A program made the position numbers and the translations under genes. 45,377 nucleotides of DNA from JBBQLG01 sp964251665 (lineage in GTDB: Bacteria; Bacteroidota; Bacteroidia; Cytophagales; Spirosomataceae). The notes beneath the pieces were generated by a model, which had not been told where the DNA came from, did not search any database, and saw only the letters and a list, made by a program, of their open reading frames with translations. Positions 23,805 to 31,497 of this stretch are shown in pieces (within the stretch, counting starts at the first letter, position 1; the number at the start of each line of letters is the position of its first letter). Where the stretch lies: positions 1-45,377 of the forward strand of contig CAXUKO010000031.1 in the NCBI GenBank assembly GCA_964251665.1, in the 5' to 3' direction.

Positions 23805-25115
23805 ATGAAAAAACTCATCCTACTCACCCTGGCCCTGCTTCTGTCGCAGCAGGCCTGCCAACAAGCCGAATACCTCAACCCCAGCAGCGTCAGTCAATCG
23901 CAGGCTATCAGTTCGGCCGACGGCCTGCTCACGCTATGCAACGGCCTGCAATATCGCTACACAACGGGTGGGGCACTCAGTGTCCTGTATAACACCGTTG
24001 CCGGGGCCGGACTAACCACCCGCGAACTGAACGTACTGAACGTGGGTAACATCGAAGAAGCCAACCTCGCCACCGGCGGGCAAACTGTAACCAACGGCAA
24101 CGGCGTGGTGCGGAACCTGTGGACCCAAACGCAGTTGGTCCGGGCCAACGCCGATCTGATCTTAGCCAATGCCAGTGTAGCCGACAGCGATCCGGGCGTC
24201 AAAAGTGGTATTATCGGCTACGCGTCCATTTTTCGGGCGTTGTCGCTGGGTACACTGGCTCAGTTTTTCGAGCAGGCGCCCATCACATCGGCGACCAATG
24301 CGCCGTTTGTGCCCCGGGTGCAGGTATTACAGGAAGCAATTAAAACGCTGGAAACGGCCGCAGCGCAGGTAAACACGACGCCGGTGGGCGCTAACTTCAC
24401 GAATCGGGTGGTTACGGGTATCAACATTCCCAACACCATTCAGGCCCTGATTGCCCGCTATGCGTTGTTCGCCGGTGACTACGACAAAGCCATTGCGGCC
24501 GCGCAGAAAGCCAGCCTAACCACTAAATCGGTATTTAACTTTGATGATAATACCCGCAATCCGTTGTATGAGGCCGCTTTTCAGACGCTGAACGTATTCC
24601 AGCCCACTAATGTCAGTCTTGGGTTAACGGGGACACTAACGCCCGACCCAGCGGATAAACGGCTGGGCTTTCTGACCAAGACCAGCACCAACACGGCCGT
24701 TACGCCGGTCGTTGCCACGGCGTTTTATACCGCCAACAATGCCGCCATTCCTGTGTATCTACCCGGCGAAATGCTCCTGATTCAGGCCGAAGCGTACGCC
24801 CGGAAGGGCGATCTGACCAACGCTGTCACGCAGCTAAACCTGGTGCTGACTAAAACGGCCGCACAGGATGCGTACGGAATTGGCGCGGCCTTACCCGCTT
24901 ACTCGGGTCCACAAACGGCGGATGCCATCCTGCTGGAGATTCTGCGGAATCGTAACATCGAACTGGCATTTCAGGGCTTCCGGCTTGAAGACAGCCGACG
25001 GTTTGGTCGGCCCGGCCCGGGAACAGCTAACGCCGAGCGCAACCGAAATTTCTTTCCGTACCCGCGCACGGAGCGTGACAACAATACAGCCACTCCGGTA
25101 GACCCGGCGATTTAA
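23805..25115 (+). CDS. SusD/RagB-like outer membrane lipoprotein
   Basis: A 436-aa protein. MKKLILLTLALLLSQQACQQ is a lipoprotein signal, lipobox residues SQQAC. Typical SusD features follow: the N-terminal helical/TPR region (LWTQTQLVRANADLILAN), LIARYALFAGDYDKAIAAAQKA near the middle, and a C-terminal block with LPGEMLLIQAEAYARKGDL, AILLEILRNRNIELAFQG and RLEDSRRFGRPGPG. It binds glycan at the surface and gates the SusC channel. At 436 aa it is shorter than many SusD proteins (about 500-550), suggesting a small-ligand form. Confidence 0.93.
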   Translation: MKKLILLTLALLLSQQACQQAEYLNPSSVSQSQAISSADGLLTLCNGLQYRYTTGGALSVLYNTVAGAGLTTRELNVLNVGNIEEANLATGGQTVTNGNGVVRNLWTQTQLVRANADLILANASVADSDPGVKSGIIGYASIFRALSLGTLAQFFEQAPITSATNAPFVPRVQVLQEAIKTLETAAAQVNTTPVGANFTNRVVTGINIPNTIQALIARYALFAGDYDKAIAAAQKASLTTKSVFNFDDNTRNPLYEAAFQTLNVFQPTNVSLGLTGTLTPDPADKRLGFLTKTSTNTAVTPVVATAFYTANNAAIPVYLPGEMLLIQAEAYARKGDLTNAVTQLNLVLTKTAAQDAYGIGAALPAYSGPQTADAILLEILRNRNIELAFQGFRLEDSRRFGRPGPGTANAERNRNFFPYPRTERDNNTATPVDPAI

Positions 25116-25125
25116 TACCGGACTC

Positions 25126-25168
25126 CCCTCACCCCCGGCCCCTCACCCAAAACGGGGATAGGAGAGCA
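25126..25168. repeat. Copy of the GC-rich dispersed repeat
   Basis: CCCTCACCCCCGGCCCC at 25126 followed by AAAACGGGGATAGGAGAG belongs to the family at 23660 and 31905. It lies directly after the susD stop. Confidence 0.75.
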
Positions 25169-25202
25169 GGCTCGGTCATTTTTTTGCTTCGCGAACAAGT
25201 AA

Positions 25203-25258
25203 GTCGGACCGCCCCTGGGACCCTTCTAAATAGGAGAGGGTCCCAGGGGCGGTCCGAC
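25203..25258. repeat. Long perfect inverted repeat in a convergent gap
   Basis: A 21-bp perfect arm (25203-25223, starting GTCGGACCGCCCC) pairs with 25238-25258 across a 14-base loop. It lies between the convergent susD and DUF5103 genes and could end both transcripts, although no T-run follows on either strand. Confidence 0.85.
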
Positions 25259-25286
25259 GTTTGGATGGGTGTCAGTACCTTAGGAT

Positions 25287-26609
25287 TTATTTCCGCTTGT
25301 TGAAACCTACGCGCTGATACGCCACCAACCGATCGGCACGGCTGGCGGGTGGGCGGTGGTAGACAAAAATCTCGTAGTCGTTTTCGGTCTGGGCGTAGTC
25401 GCCTTCCAGGAAAAACTCGTTGCCCCCGGCCAGTGTCTGCCCCGTACGCGTAACGGGCGATGGAATCCCGGTAACCGAATAATCGTAGTTGTAAACGCCC
25501 TGCTTCAGAAAAATCGACGCCCGGTACGCCCCAACGGCCGGATCGAAGGTCATGTGGTTACGGGTGTTCAGCCCCCACAAGTTAAATGCGCCGTTGACGT
25601 ACACTTCTGCGTTGGGAATCTCATCGGTGCGGAGGGTGAAAATCGTTTCGATATAATCGGCCCCTGTTGGCCCGTTGCCGGTTTCTTTCTGGTCGATGAT
25701 GTACTGACCGTTAAAATCGTCGGTCTGGCTGTAGGCCTGACGGCTGCGCGGCTGATCGACCTGAACGTACACCGTTGTCCGGTCCGATTTCCGCACGATC
25801 TTGTCAATGTAGTTGGCCTGCGAGAGCACCGTCCGCGTATCGAAAAAGCGGTATTCGTTGCCGCCGGGCAGCGAGTTACTGAGATCAAATAATTTATAGT
25901 CGACGACCTGATCGAACGCCCGGACGTTGGTGGGTCTCAACCCCGTCAGCACCCGGTCGTCGCGGTAATTTTGCCGGATCACCACCTTAAAATCGTCCTG
26001 GGGCGAAATCACCTGATAGCCCCGGTAATCAATGGAGAAGTCGATCTGCTGATCCTGAAACTGCCGCGCCGGATCGGTCGAAAATCGTACCGCTGCCGTC
26101 ACGGCTACCTTGTTGCTATACGTACTGAAACGCCGGGTGAAAATGATGTTGCGGGCGTTTCGTTCGTCGTAAACAACCAGCAGGTAGTTACCGGGCAGTT
26201 TCACCTTCGGCAGGGTAAAGCGGTAATGGTAGTACGGCACCTTGGCATTCACCGATACCTGATACTCCGTAATCGCATTATCGTTGTATTCGTACGTAAA
26301 CTCAATGTCGTTCAGGACCGAGCGCTGCCAGTCAGTATTGCAGTGAATAAGCTTAGCCCGAAAGGTGCGGTAATCGCCCGTCAAGTCGTCAAATTCGAGT
26401 TGCAGGGGTGTATTATCATCCAGCGACACCACCGGTGGGTTGAGCGTCAGCGCCGGATTAACGACCTCTGTACCGATAACAGGATACAACAGCACCGTGT
26501 GGATTTTAGGATCATTTATGGCATCGACATTGGGCGTAGTCTGGGCGTAGAGCGCGTGACTGACGGGTAGCAGGCAACAAAAAAGAAGACGGACGAGGAG
26601 TTTATTCAT
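25287..26609 (-). CDS. DUF5103 domain-containing secreted protein
   Basis: The ATG at 26609 (MNKLLVRLLFCCLLPVSHALYAQ) starts a clean signal peptide, giving 440 aa; a longer frame begins at 26762 but its first 51 residues have no signal-like or family character. DUF5103 landmarks follow: HTVLLYPVIGTEVVNPAL, LEFDDLTGDYRTFRAKLIHC, TYEYNDNAITEYQVS and LPGNYLLVVYDERN, then YVNGAFNLWGL near the end, an immunoglobulin/CBM48-like stretch. The family is widespread in Bacteroidota and thought to sit in the envelope; its function is unknown. A link to glycan handling by the neighbouring Sus pair is only positional. Confidence 0.88.
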   Translation of the reverse strand: MNKLLVRLLFCCLLPVSHALYAQTTPNVDAINDPKIHTVLLYPVIGTEVVNPALTLNPPVVSLDDNTPLQLEFDDLTGDYRTFRAKLIHCNTDWQRSVLNDIEFTYEYNDNAITEYQVSVNAKVPYYHYRFTLPKVKLPGNYLLVVYDERNARNIIFTRRFSTYSNKVAVTAAVRFSTDPARQFQDQQIDFSIDYRGYQVISPQDDFKVVIRQNYRDDRVLTGLRPTNVRAFDQVVDYKLFDLSNSLPGGNEYRFFDTRTVLSQANYIDKIVRKSDRTTVYVQVDQPRSRQAYSQTDDFNGQYIIDQKETGNGPTGADYIETIFTLRTDEIPNAEVYVNGAFNLWGLNTRNHMTFDPAVGAYRASIFLKQGVYNYDYSVTGIPSPVTRTGQTLAGGNEFFLEGDYAQTENDYEIFVYHRPPASRADRLVAYQRVGFNKRK

Positions 26610-26710
26610 GCAGACAAAGTACGGAGCAATCAGGCTATATACCTCACTATAACGACCTGATTTCGGCGGCTGGTATCTCCTGCTCCCTAACTCACAGGCG
26701 TGATTACATA

Positions 26711-26741
26711 AAAAGCCCGCTATCAGCGACAGCGGGCTTTG
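26711..26741 (-). terminator. Terminator-like hairpin between divergent genes
   Basis: AAAGCCCGCT (26712-26721) pairs with AGCGGGCTTT (26731-26740). Read on the minus strand it ends in TTTTT, so it would stop leftward transcription upstream of the DUF5103 start. The 325-bp gap (26610-26934) shows nothing else clear; it must also hold the promoters of both genes. Confidence 0.65.
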
Positions 26742-26934
26742 TGGTATACCTAAACAAACCACCGCAACGTGGTATGATGGGTATAAACGGGTATGCGCCG
26801 GGTCTGGATGTTAAAAAGAAATTATATCCGCTATTGGCAGCTGGTAACCGGTGCTTTTCAGCAGCAAAAAGACTGGCTGCGATGTGGCTTCAGCCATCAA
26901 AGTCGTCTATGAGGTAAAGACCAACACACGCGCT

Positions 26935-28977
26935 ATGCGAAAACGCAATTTTTTAACGATAACAGGTTCAGTGCTCGTCAGTTGGAGTATAACTGGTACG
27001 ACACTGGGGCAATCGACCGCTGCTGTCAGGCAGCCGCATCTGGGTAGCCGTTCGGCCAGCCTGCTTCAAATCAATGGTCTACAGTTTAAAGACCTCAACC
27101 GGAATGGCCGACTGGATCGCTACGAAGACTGGCGACTGTCGGCGGCCGAGCGCAGCACTGATTTACTGGCGAAGATGTCGCTGGAAGAAAAAGTGGGCTT
27201 TATGCTCATCAGCACCACCCGCTTAAAAAACGACTGGGCCTTTGAAGCACCCAAAAATAAGGAGCCGATCACCAGCGAGTTTAACGAAGAGGACCTGGTA
27301 GCGGGCATGAATATGTTCACGAAAAAGCCCCTGCCAACGCCAATCATGAACGCGGCCGGCACGACCAAAGCCGTAACCCAGTTTCATCTTCGGCATTTCA
27401 TTCTGCGGGCCAATGTCAGCGCCCGCACCACGGCCGAATGGGCTAATAACCTGCAGGCCCTGTGCGAACAAACCGGGCTGGGCATTCCGGCTCTTGTGGC
27501 GTCTAATCCCCGTAACCACATAACCCGGGATGCCGCTTTAGGGACCAGCGTCGGGAAAACGGCCTTCTCTACCTGGCCCGGCGAACTGGGTTTATCGGCC
27601 ATGCGGGACCTGAAACTGGTGCGGGAATTTGCGGATATTGCCCGGCAGGAATGGACAGCCGTAGGGCTCAGAAAAGGCTATATGTACATGGCTGACTTGT
27701 CGACGGAACCGCGCTGGCAGCGAATTGACGGTACGTTCGGCGAAAATGCCGATTGGGTAGCCCAGATGATCACGCAGGTAGTACTCGGGTTTCAGGGCAC
27801 CAAACTGGGGCCAGCGTCGGTAGCCCTAACCACCAAGCATTTTCCCGGCGGGGGAGCCGGAAAAGAAGGGCAGGACCCTCATTTTAGCTGGGGTAAAGAA
27901 GAGGTTTTTCCCGGTGGCATGCTGGCAAACAACCTGATTCCGTTCAAAGCGGCCATCAAAGCGGGTACCTCGGCCATTATGCCGTACTATTCCCTACCGC
28001 TGGATACGCAATACGAGAAAATCGCTTACGCCTACAACAAGGGCGTTATTCATGATCTGCTGCGCACCCAGCTCGGCTTCACCGGGATTATCAATTCCGA
28101 TACCGGCCCTATTGAGATGATGCCCTGGGGCGCCGAAGACCTAAGCATCAGCGAACGGTATAAAAAGACGCTGGAAGCCGGTGTTAACCTCTACTCGGGG
28201 ACCGCCGACCCGGCCAACCTGCTCAAAACGGTACAGAGCGGTATAGTCGATAAAAAACTGATCGACGATTCTGTATTTCGGCTGCTGTCAGAAAAGTTTA
28301 CCCTCGGCCTTTTTGAGAACCCCTATGTCGATGTTGAAGCCGCCGAAAAGCTGGTAGGCAATGCTGCTTTTCAGGCCAAAGCGGATCTGGCCCTGCGCAA
28401 GTCCATTGTTCTCCTGCGCAACGATATGAAAACGCTGCCGCTGAAGCCAAAAATGAAACTCTATTTTGAGTCGTATTACAAGACAAGGGGCGCGGCCGGA
28501 TCGAGCAACGTTTATACATCAACGGCAGCAAATTATCCGGTAGAGTTTGTAAAAACACCCGCGGAAGCCGACATGATTCTGTTGTGGATTACACCCGGCG
28601 CGAAATCGTTTTTCGACTCCGACGGGGGACCGCTGGAGTTGTCGCTCTCCAAAAATGCTGTCGATGTGGGCTACATCAATGGATTAACGGCAAAGAAGCC
28701 GACGATTCTGGCAGTAAACTATACGAACCCCTGGGTGATCGACGAAATTTATAACAAGGACACCCAGCGCACGGTCGGCACCGTACTGGCTACCTTCGGC
28801 ACAACACCCGAAGCCCTGCTGGATGTGGTGACCGGGCGATTCAAGCCATCGGGTAAAATGCCCTTTACCACGCCAGTTTCGGAGAAAGTCGTTAAGAGTC
28901 AGAAAGAAGACGTACCGGGGTATCTGGAGGGCGCAGGGTATGCCCTCTTTAAGTACAACGAAGGGCTAAGCTACTAA
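26935..28977 (+). CDS. Glycoside hydrolase family 3 protein (beta-glucosidase/N-acetylglucosaminidase type)
   Basis: I use ATG 26935 (MRKRNFLTITGSV...LGQS), which begins a signal peptide, giving 680 aa; an ATG at 26851 would add 28 residues that hide it. The GH3 N-domain shows GTFGENADWVAQM, the substrate-binding KHFPGGG (Lys301-His302) and the nucleophile Asp389 in IINSDTGPIE. The C-domain begins at ALRKSIVLLRNDMKTLPL. The ending PSGKMPFTTPVSEKVV is the usual GH3 close. No fibronectin III domain follows. The nucleophile lies in an SDT context rather than the more common SDW, so substrate range may differ from standard beta-glucosidases. Secretion to the periplasm and action on oligosaccharides imported by the Sus pair is inference. 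Confidence 0.93.
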   Translation: MRKRNFLTITGSVLVSWSITGTTLGQSTAAVRQPHLGSRSASLLQINGLQFKDLNRNGRLDRYEDWRLSAAERSTDLLAKMSLEEKVGFMLISTTRLKNDWAFEAPKNKEPITSEFNEEDLVAGMNMFTKKPLPTPIMNAAGTTKAVTQFHLRHFILRANVSARTTAEWANNLQALCEQTGLGIPALVASNPRNHITRDAALGTSVGKTAFSTWPGELGLSAMRDLKLVREFADIARQEWTAVGLRKGYMYMADLSTEPRWQRIDGTFGENADWVAQMITQVVLGFQGTKLGPASVALTTKHFPGGGAGKEGQDPHFSWGKEEVFPGGMLANNLIPFKAAIKAGTSAIMPYYSLPLDTQYEKIAYAYNKGVIHDLLRTQLGFTGIINSDTGPIEMMPWGAEDLSISERYKKTLEAGVNLYSGTADPANLLKTVQSGIVDKKLIDDSVFRLLSEKFTLGLFENPYVDVEAAEKLVGNAAFQAKADLALRKSIVLLRNDMKTLPLKPKMKLYFESYYKTRGAAGSSNVYTSTAANYPVEFVKTPAEADMILLWITPGAKSFFDSDGGPLELSLSKNAVDVGYINGLTAKKPTILAVNYTNPWVIDEIYNKDTQRTVGTVLATFGTTPEALLDVVTGRFKPSGKMPFTTPVSEKVVKSQKEDVPGYLEGAGYALFKYNEGLSY

Positions 28978-28982
28978 ACAAC

Positions 28983-29006
28983 AGCCCACGGTTTAAACCG
29001 TGGGCT
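28983..29006. terminator. Perfect 24-bp palindrome in a convergent gap
   Basis: AGCCCACGGTTT with AAACCGTGGGCT forms a loop-less 24-bp palindrome, 5 bp after the GH3 stop and 10 bp before the ABC-F stop. It probably serves both transcripts as a terminator, though no long T-run follows. Confidence 0.65.
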
Positions 29007-29016
29007 ATCTAAATGG

Positions 29017-30960
29017 CTATCCTAACTTCTTCTCCAGTTCCTCAACCTCCAGCATCGCGGCTTCCCACTGCTGCTGAAGCTGGTCAATGTCTTTCGTGAT
29101 CCGTTTATACTCGTCGTTGCGGGCCTGCATAGCACCATTATAACCATAGGTAGCCGGGTCTGCCAGCTCTTTTTCGAGTACTTTTTTGCGGGTTTCCAAC
29201 TTGCTAATCTCAGCTTCGGTGGTTTCGGCTTGCTGATTGGCCCGTTTCAGCGATTTTTGTCCTTCACGCCGTTCGTCGTCCGAGACGGTTGATTTGGGCT
29301 TCGCGGGGGCCAGTTTTTGCTCAACCTTCGGCTGCGTAACAACCGGTGCATCGGCGCGACCGGCTTTGCGCTCTTCCATCCACCATTCGTATTCGTCGTA
29401 GGTACCGGGGTATTCCTTGATCTGCTCGTCTTCGATGTACCAGATTTTATTGGCAATCTGCGAGACAAAATACCGGTCGTGCGAAACCACCACATACGTG
29501 CCTTCGTACTGATCCAGGGCCTGAATCAGAATATTGACCGACTGCATATCGAGGTGGTTGGTCGGCTCATCGAGCAGCAGGAAGTTCGCCTGGGAAAGCA
29601 GCACTTTCGCCAGGGCCACGCGTGACTTTTCGCCCCCCGACAGCACTTTGATTTTCTTGAACACGTCGTCGCCGGAGAACAGGAAGCACCCCAACACGCC
29701 CCGCAGTTCGCCGTCGGATTTGGTCGGATTCGACTGTTTAAGTTCTTCCAGCATCGAATCGTCCACCCGGAGCGACTCCAGCTGGTGCTGGGCGTAGAAG
29801 CTAAACGACACGTTATAGCCCAACTGCCGCTCGCCCTCGATGGGTTCGGTACCGGAAATGATCCGCAACACCGTCGATTTACCGCGTCCGTTGGCCCCAA
29901 TCAGCGCTACTTTATCGCCCCGTTCGAGCCGGGCGGTGCTGTGGGTTAAGATGCGCTTTTCGCCGTATGCCTTCGAGATATTATCTAAGTGCAGAATATG
30001 CCGACCGGGCTGCGTCGAGAAGTTGAACTTGAAGTTGACCCGTGCATTGCTGTCGATCACATCATCAACAAGCTCCATCCGTTCGAGCTGTTTCACCCGG
30101 CTCTGGGCCTGTTTAGCTTTGGAAGCTTTCGCCTTAAACCGCTCAATAAAGCGCTCCGTCTGCCGGATTTTAGCCTGTTGATTTTCAAAGGCCCCTTTCT
30201 GAATCTCATTACGCTGGGCTTTCTCTTCCACGTAGAACGAGTAATCACCGGCATAATAATTCAGCTTGCCACCCGAGACCTCCACAATCGTATCAACTAC
30301 ATTGTCTACGAATTCGCGGTCGTGGGATACCACAATAACGGCTCCTTCGTAGTTCTGTACGTATTTTTCTACCCACTGAATCGACGGTAAGTCCAGGTGG
30401 TTGGTCGGCTCATCGAGCATGAGTAACGACGGCTTTTGCAGCAGCAGTTTCGCCAGCATCACGCGCATCCGCCAGCCGCCGGAGAACAGCCGCAGGGGTT
30501 TGTGCAGATCGTCGGTCGAGAAACCAAGTCCTTCCAGAATTTCTTCGGCTTTGGCCTGAATACTATACCCGTCCAGCGCGGCAAATTCATCCTGCGCCTT
30601 ACCGAGTTTATCCACCAGATCGTCGGTATAATCGACTTCCATCTGGTGCAGCAATTCGTCAATCTTTATCTGTAGCTCGTTCTGACGGGAAAAAGCCTGC
30701 ATCGCCACCGACAGAATCGAGTCGTCGGTCTGGTACGATAGCAAATCCTGGTTCAGAAAGCCGATGGTCACATCGCCCGCTTTGGAGATCGTGCCACCGT
30801 CGGGCTGGTATTCACCCACAATCAGCCGGAGCAGCGTGGATTTTCCGGTTCCGTTGAGGCCGATGAGGCCAATTTTCTGGTTCGGCTTAATGTGGAGCGA
30901 GGCATTTTCGTAGAGTGCCCGGCTGCCGAGGTAATAAGACAGGTTGGTAATGGAAATCAT
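29017..30960 (-). CDS. ABC-F family ATPase (Uup/EttA-like)
   Basis: A 647-aa soluble protein with two ATP-binding cassettes. Domain 1: Walker A GLNGTGKST (about 35), signature FSGGWRMR and Walker B LLMLDEPTNHLD. Domain 2: Walker A GANGRGKST, signature LSGGEKSRVALAKVLL and LLLDEPTNHLD. Between them lies the charged linker (RFIERFKAKASKAKQAQSRVKQ), the P-site interaction motif of ABC-F factors, and a C-terminal coiled coil (about 550-647) of the Uup type. No transmembrane segment exists, so it acts on ribosomes in translation or quality control, not as a transporter. Antibiotic-resistance ABC-Fs form a different subgroup; resistance cannot be claimed. A TAnnTTTG box lies 4 bases before the ATG. 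Confidence 0.95.
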   Translation of the reverse strand: MISITNLSYYLGSRALYENASLHIKPNQKIGLIGLNGTGKSTLLRLIVGEYQPDGGTISKAGDVTIGFLNQDLLSYQTDDSILSVAMQAFSRQNELQIKIDELLHQMEVDYTDDLVDKLGKAQDEFAALDGYSIQAKAEEILEGLGFSTDDLHKPLRLFSGGWRMRVMLAKLLLQKPSLLMLDEPTNHLDLPSIQWVEKYVQNYEGAVIVVSHDREFVDNVVDTIVEVSGGKLNYYAGDYSFYVEEKAQRNEIQKGAFENQQAKIRQTERFIERFKAKASKAKQAQSRVKQLERMELVDDVIDSNARVNFKFNFSTQPGRHILHLDNISKAYGEKRILTHSTARLERGDKVALIGANGRGKSTVLRIISGTEPIEGERQLGYNVSFSFYAQHQLESLRVDDSMLEELKQSNPTKSDGELRGVLGCFLFSGDDVFKKIKVLSGGEKSRVALAKVLLSQANFLLLDEPTNHLDMQSVNILIQALDQYEGTYVVVSHDRYFVSQIANKIWYIEDEQIKEYPGTYDEYEWWMEERKAGRADAPVVTQPKVEQKLAPAKPKSTVSDDERREGQKSLKRANQQAETTEAEISKLETRKKVLEKELADPATYGYNGAMQARNDEYKRITKDIDQLQQQWEAAMLEVEELEKKLG

Positions 30961-30964
30961 AGCA

Positions 30965-30972
30965 CAAATTTA
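30965..30972 (-). promoter_or_regulatory. TAnnTTTG promoter box of the ABC-F gene
   Basis: On the minus strand TAAATTTG ends 4 bases before the ATG, a perfect -7 element. The closeness to the start implies a leaderless or nearly leaderless transcript. Confidence 0.5.
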
Positions 30973-30991
30973 CGAAAAAACGCCCGTTTTC

Positions 30992-31023
30992 TTGTGCAGT
31001 ATGTGATGATTCCGTTACCTTTG
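30992..31023 (+). promoter_or_regulatory. Bacteroidota promoter of the tRNA-Thr gene
   Basis: TTG at 30992-30994 and a perfect -7 box TACCTTTG at 31016-31023 are spaced 21 bp apart, 21 bp upstream of the tRNA. Confidence 0.75.
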
Positions 31024-31044
31024 CGCTCTCAAAAATTACAAAAA

Positions 31045-31120
31045 GCCTCCTTAGCTCAGCTGGTAGAGCACTTCATTCGTAATGAAGGGGTCGTAGGTTC
31101 AAGTCCTATAGGAGGCTCCA
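31045..31120 (+). tRNA. tRNA-Thr (anticodon CGT)
   Basis: A full cloverleaf of 76 nt with encoded CCA. Acceptor arms GCCTCCT and AGGAGGC pair perfectly. The D arm is AGCTCAGCTGGTAGAGCA, the anticodon stem CTTCA/TGAAG encloses loop TTCGTAA with anticodon CGT, and the T arm contains GGTTCAAGTCC. It reads ACG threonine codons. It marks the left edge of the defence island and is followed at once by a decayed copy of itself. Confidence 0.97.
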
Positions 31121-31121
31121 C

Positions 31122-31207
31122 AAATCCTTAGCTCAGTTGGTAGAGCACTTCATTCGTAATAAAGGAGTCGTAGACGGCCGCTGCCGTTTAAGTCCTGTAG
31201 GAGGTTC
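31122..31207 (+). pseudogene. Decayed second copy of tRNA-Thr with a 14-bp palindrome insertion
   Basis: TCCTTAGCTCAGTTGGTAG and CACTTCATTCGTAAT follow the tRNA-Thr sequence almost exactly, then the copy diverges: the anticodon stem is mispaired (AAAGG replaces GAAGG), the acceptor arms no longer match, and ACGGCCGCTGCCGT (31174-31187) interrupts the T arm. It cannot form a working tRNA. A duplicated, degenerate tRNA beside an intact one is the usual footprint of integration at a tRNA gene. Confidence 0.85.
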
Positions 31208-31212
31208 TGGAT

Positions 31213-31247
31213 AAAAGCACCTGGCATAATTGTCAGGTGCTTTTTTT
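31213..31247 (+). terminator. Rho-independent terminator after the tRNA remnant
   Basis: An 11-bp stem (AAAAGCACCTG with CAGGTGCTTTT), a 10-base loop, and seven T residues. Confidence 0.93.
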
Positions 31248-31280
31248 ATGATTGTTTTTAGCAGACTCAACCAATTACGG

Positions 31281-31303
31281 CCCCTTCATTACGAATGAAG
31301 TGC
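31281..31303 (-). repeat. Inverted 23-bp copy of the tRNA-Thr anticodon arm
   Basis: These 23 bases are the exact reverse complement of 31068-31090, which covers the anticodon stem-loop of tRNA-Thr. The stretch begins CCCCTTCATTACG. Its position between the tRNA and mod makes a rearranged attachment site plausible. Confidence 0.85.
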
Positions 31304-31441
31304 CGCTGATACGTTCCATAATGCCCTGGTAACACTATTCCGCCGGTATGCATTGGGTGTGAAGCGTACACGTAAATTGCTAATCTTCGAGGCAGCTACT
31401 CAAATCCAGCTATGTTTACACATAGACGGTTTTTTGTTGCT

Positions 31442-31449
31442 TATTTTTG
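31442..31449 (+). promoter_or_regulatory. Putative promoter box of the defence operon
   Basis: TATTTTTG is a perfect TAnnTTTG box 48 bp before the mod ATG at 31498. No good TTG is seen at the -33 distance. It overlaps an upstream ATG at 31447, which argues for the later start. Confidence 0.5.
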
Positions 31450-31497
31450 GTACGAACTCCCTATTTTTACCCGTTTACGTTCCTCAACCACTCAATG

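Noticed and set aside
29017..30960. Antibiotic-resistance ABC-F
   Set aside because: Domain layout is that of housekeeping Uup/EttA-like factors; no resistance-type extended linker is evident.
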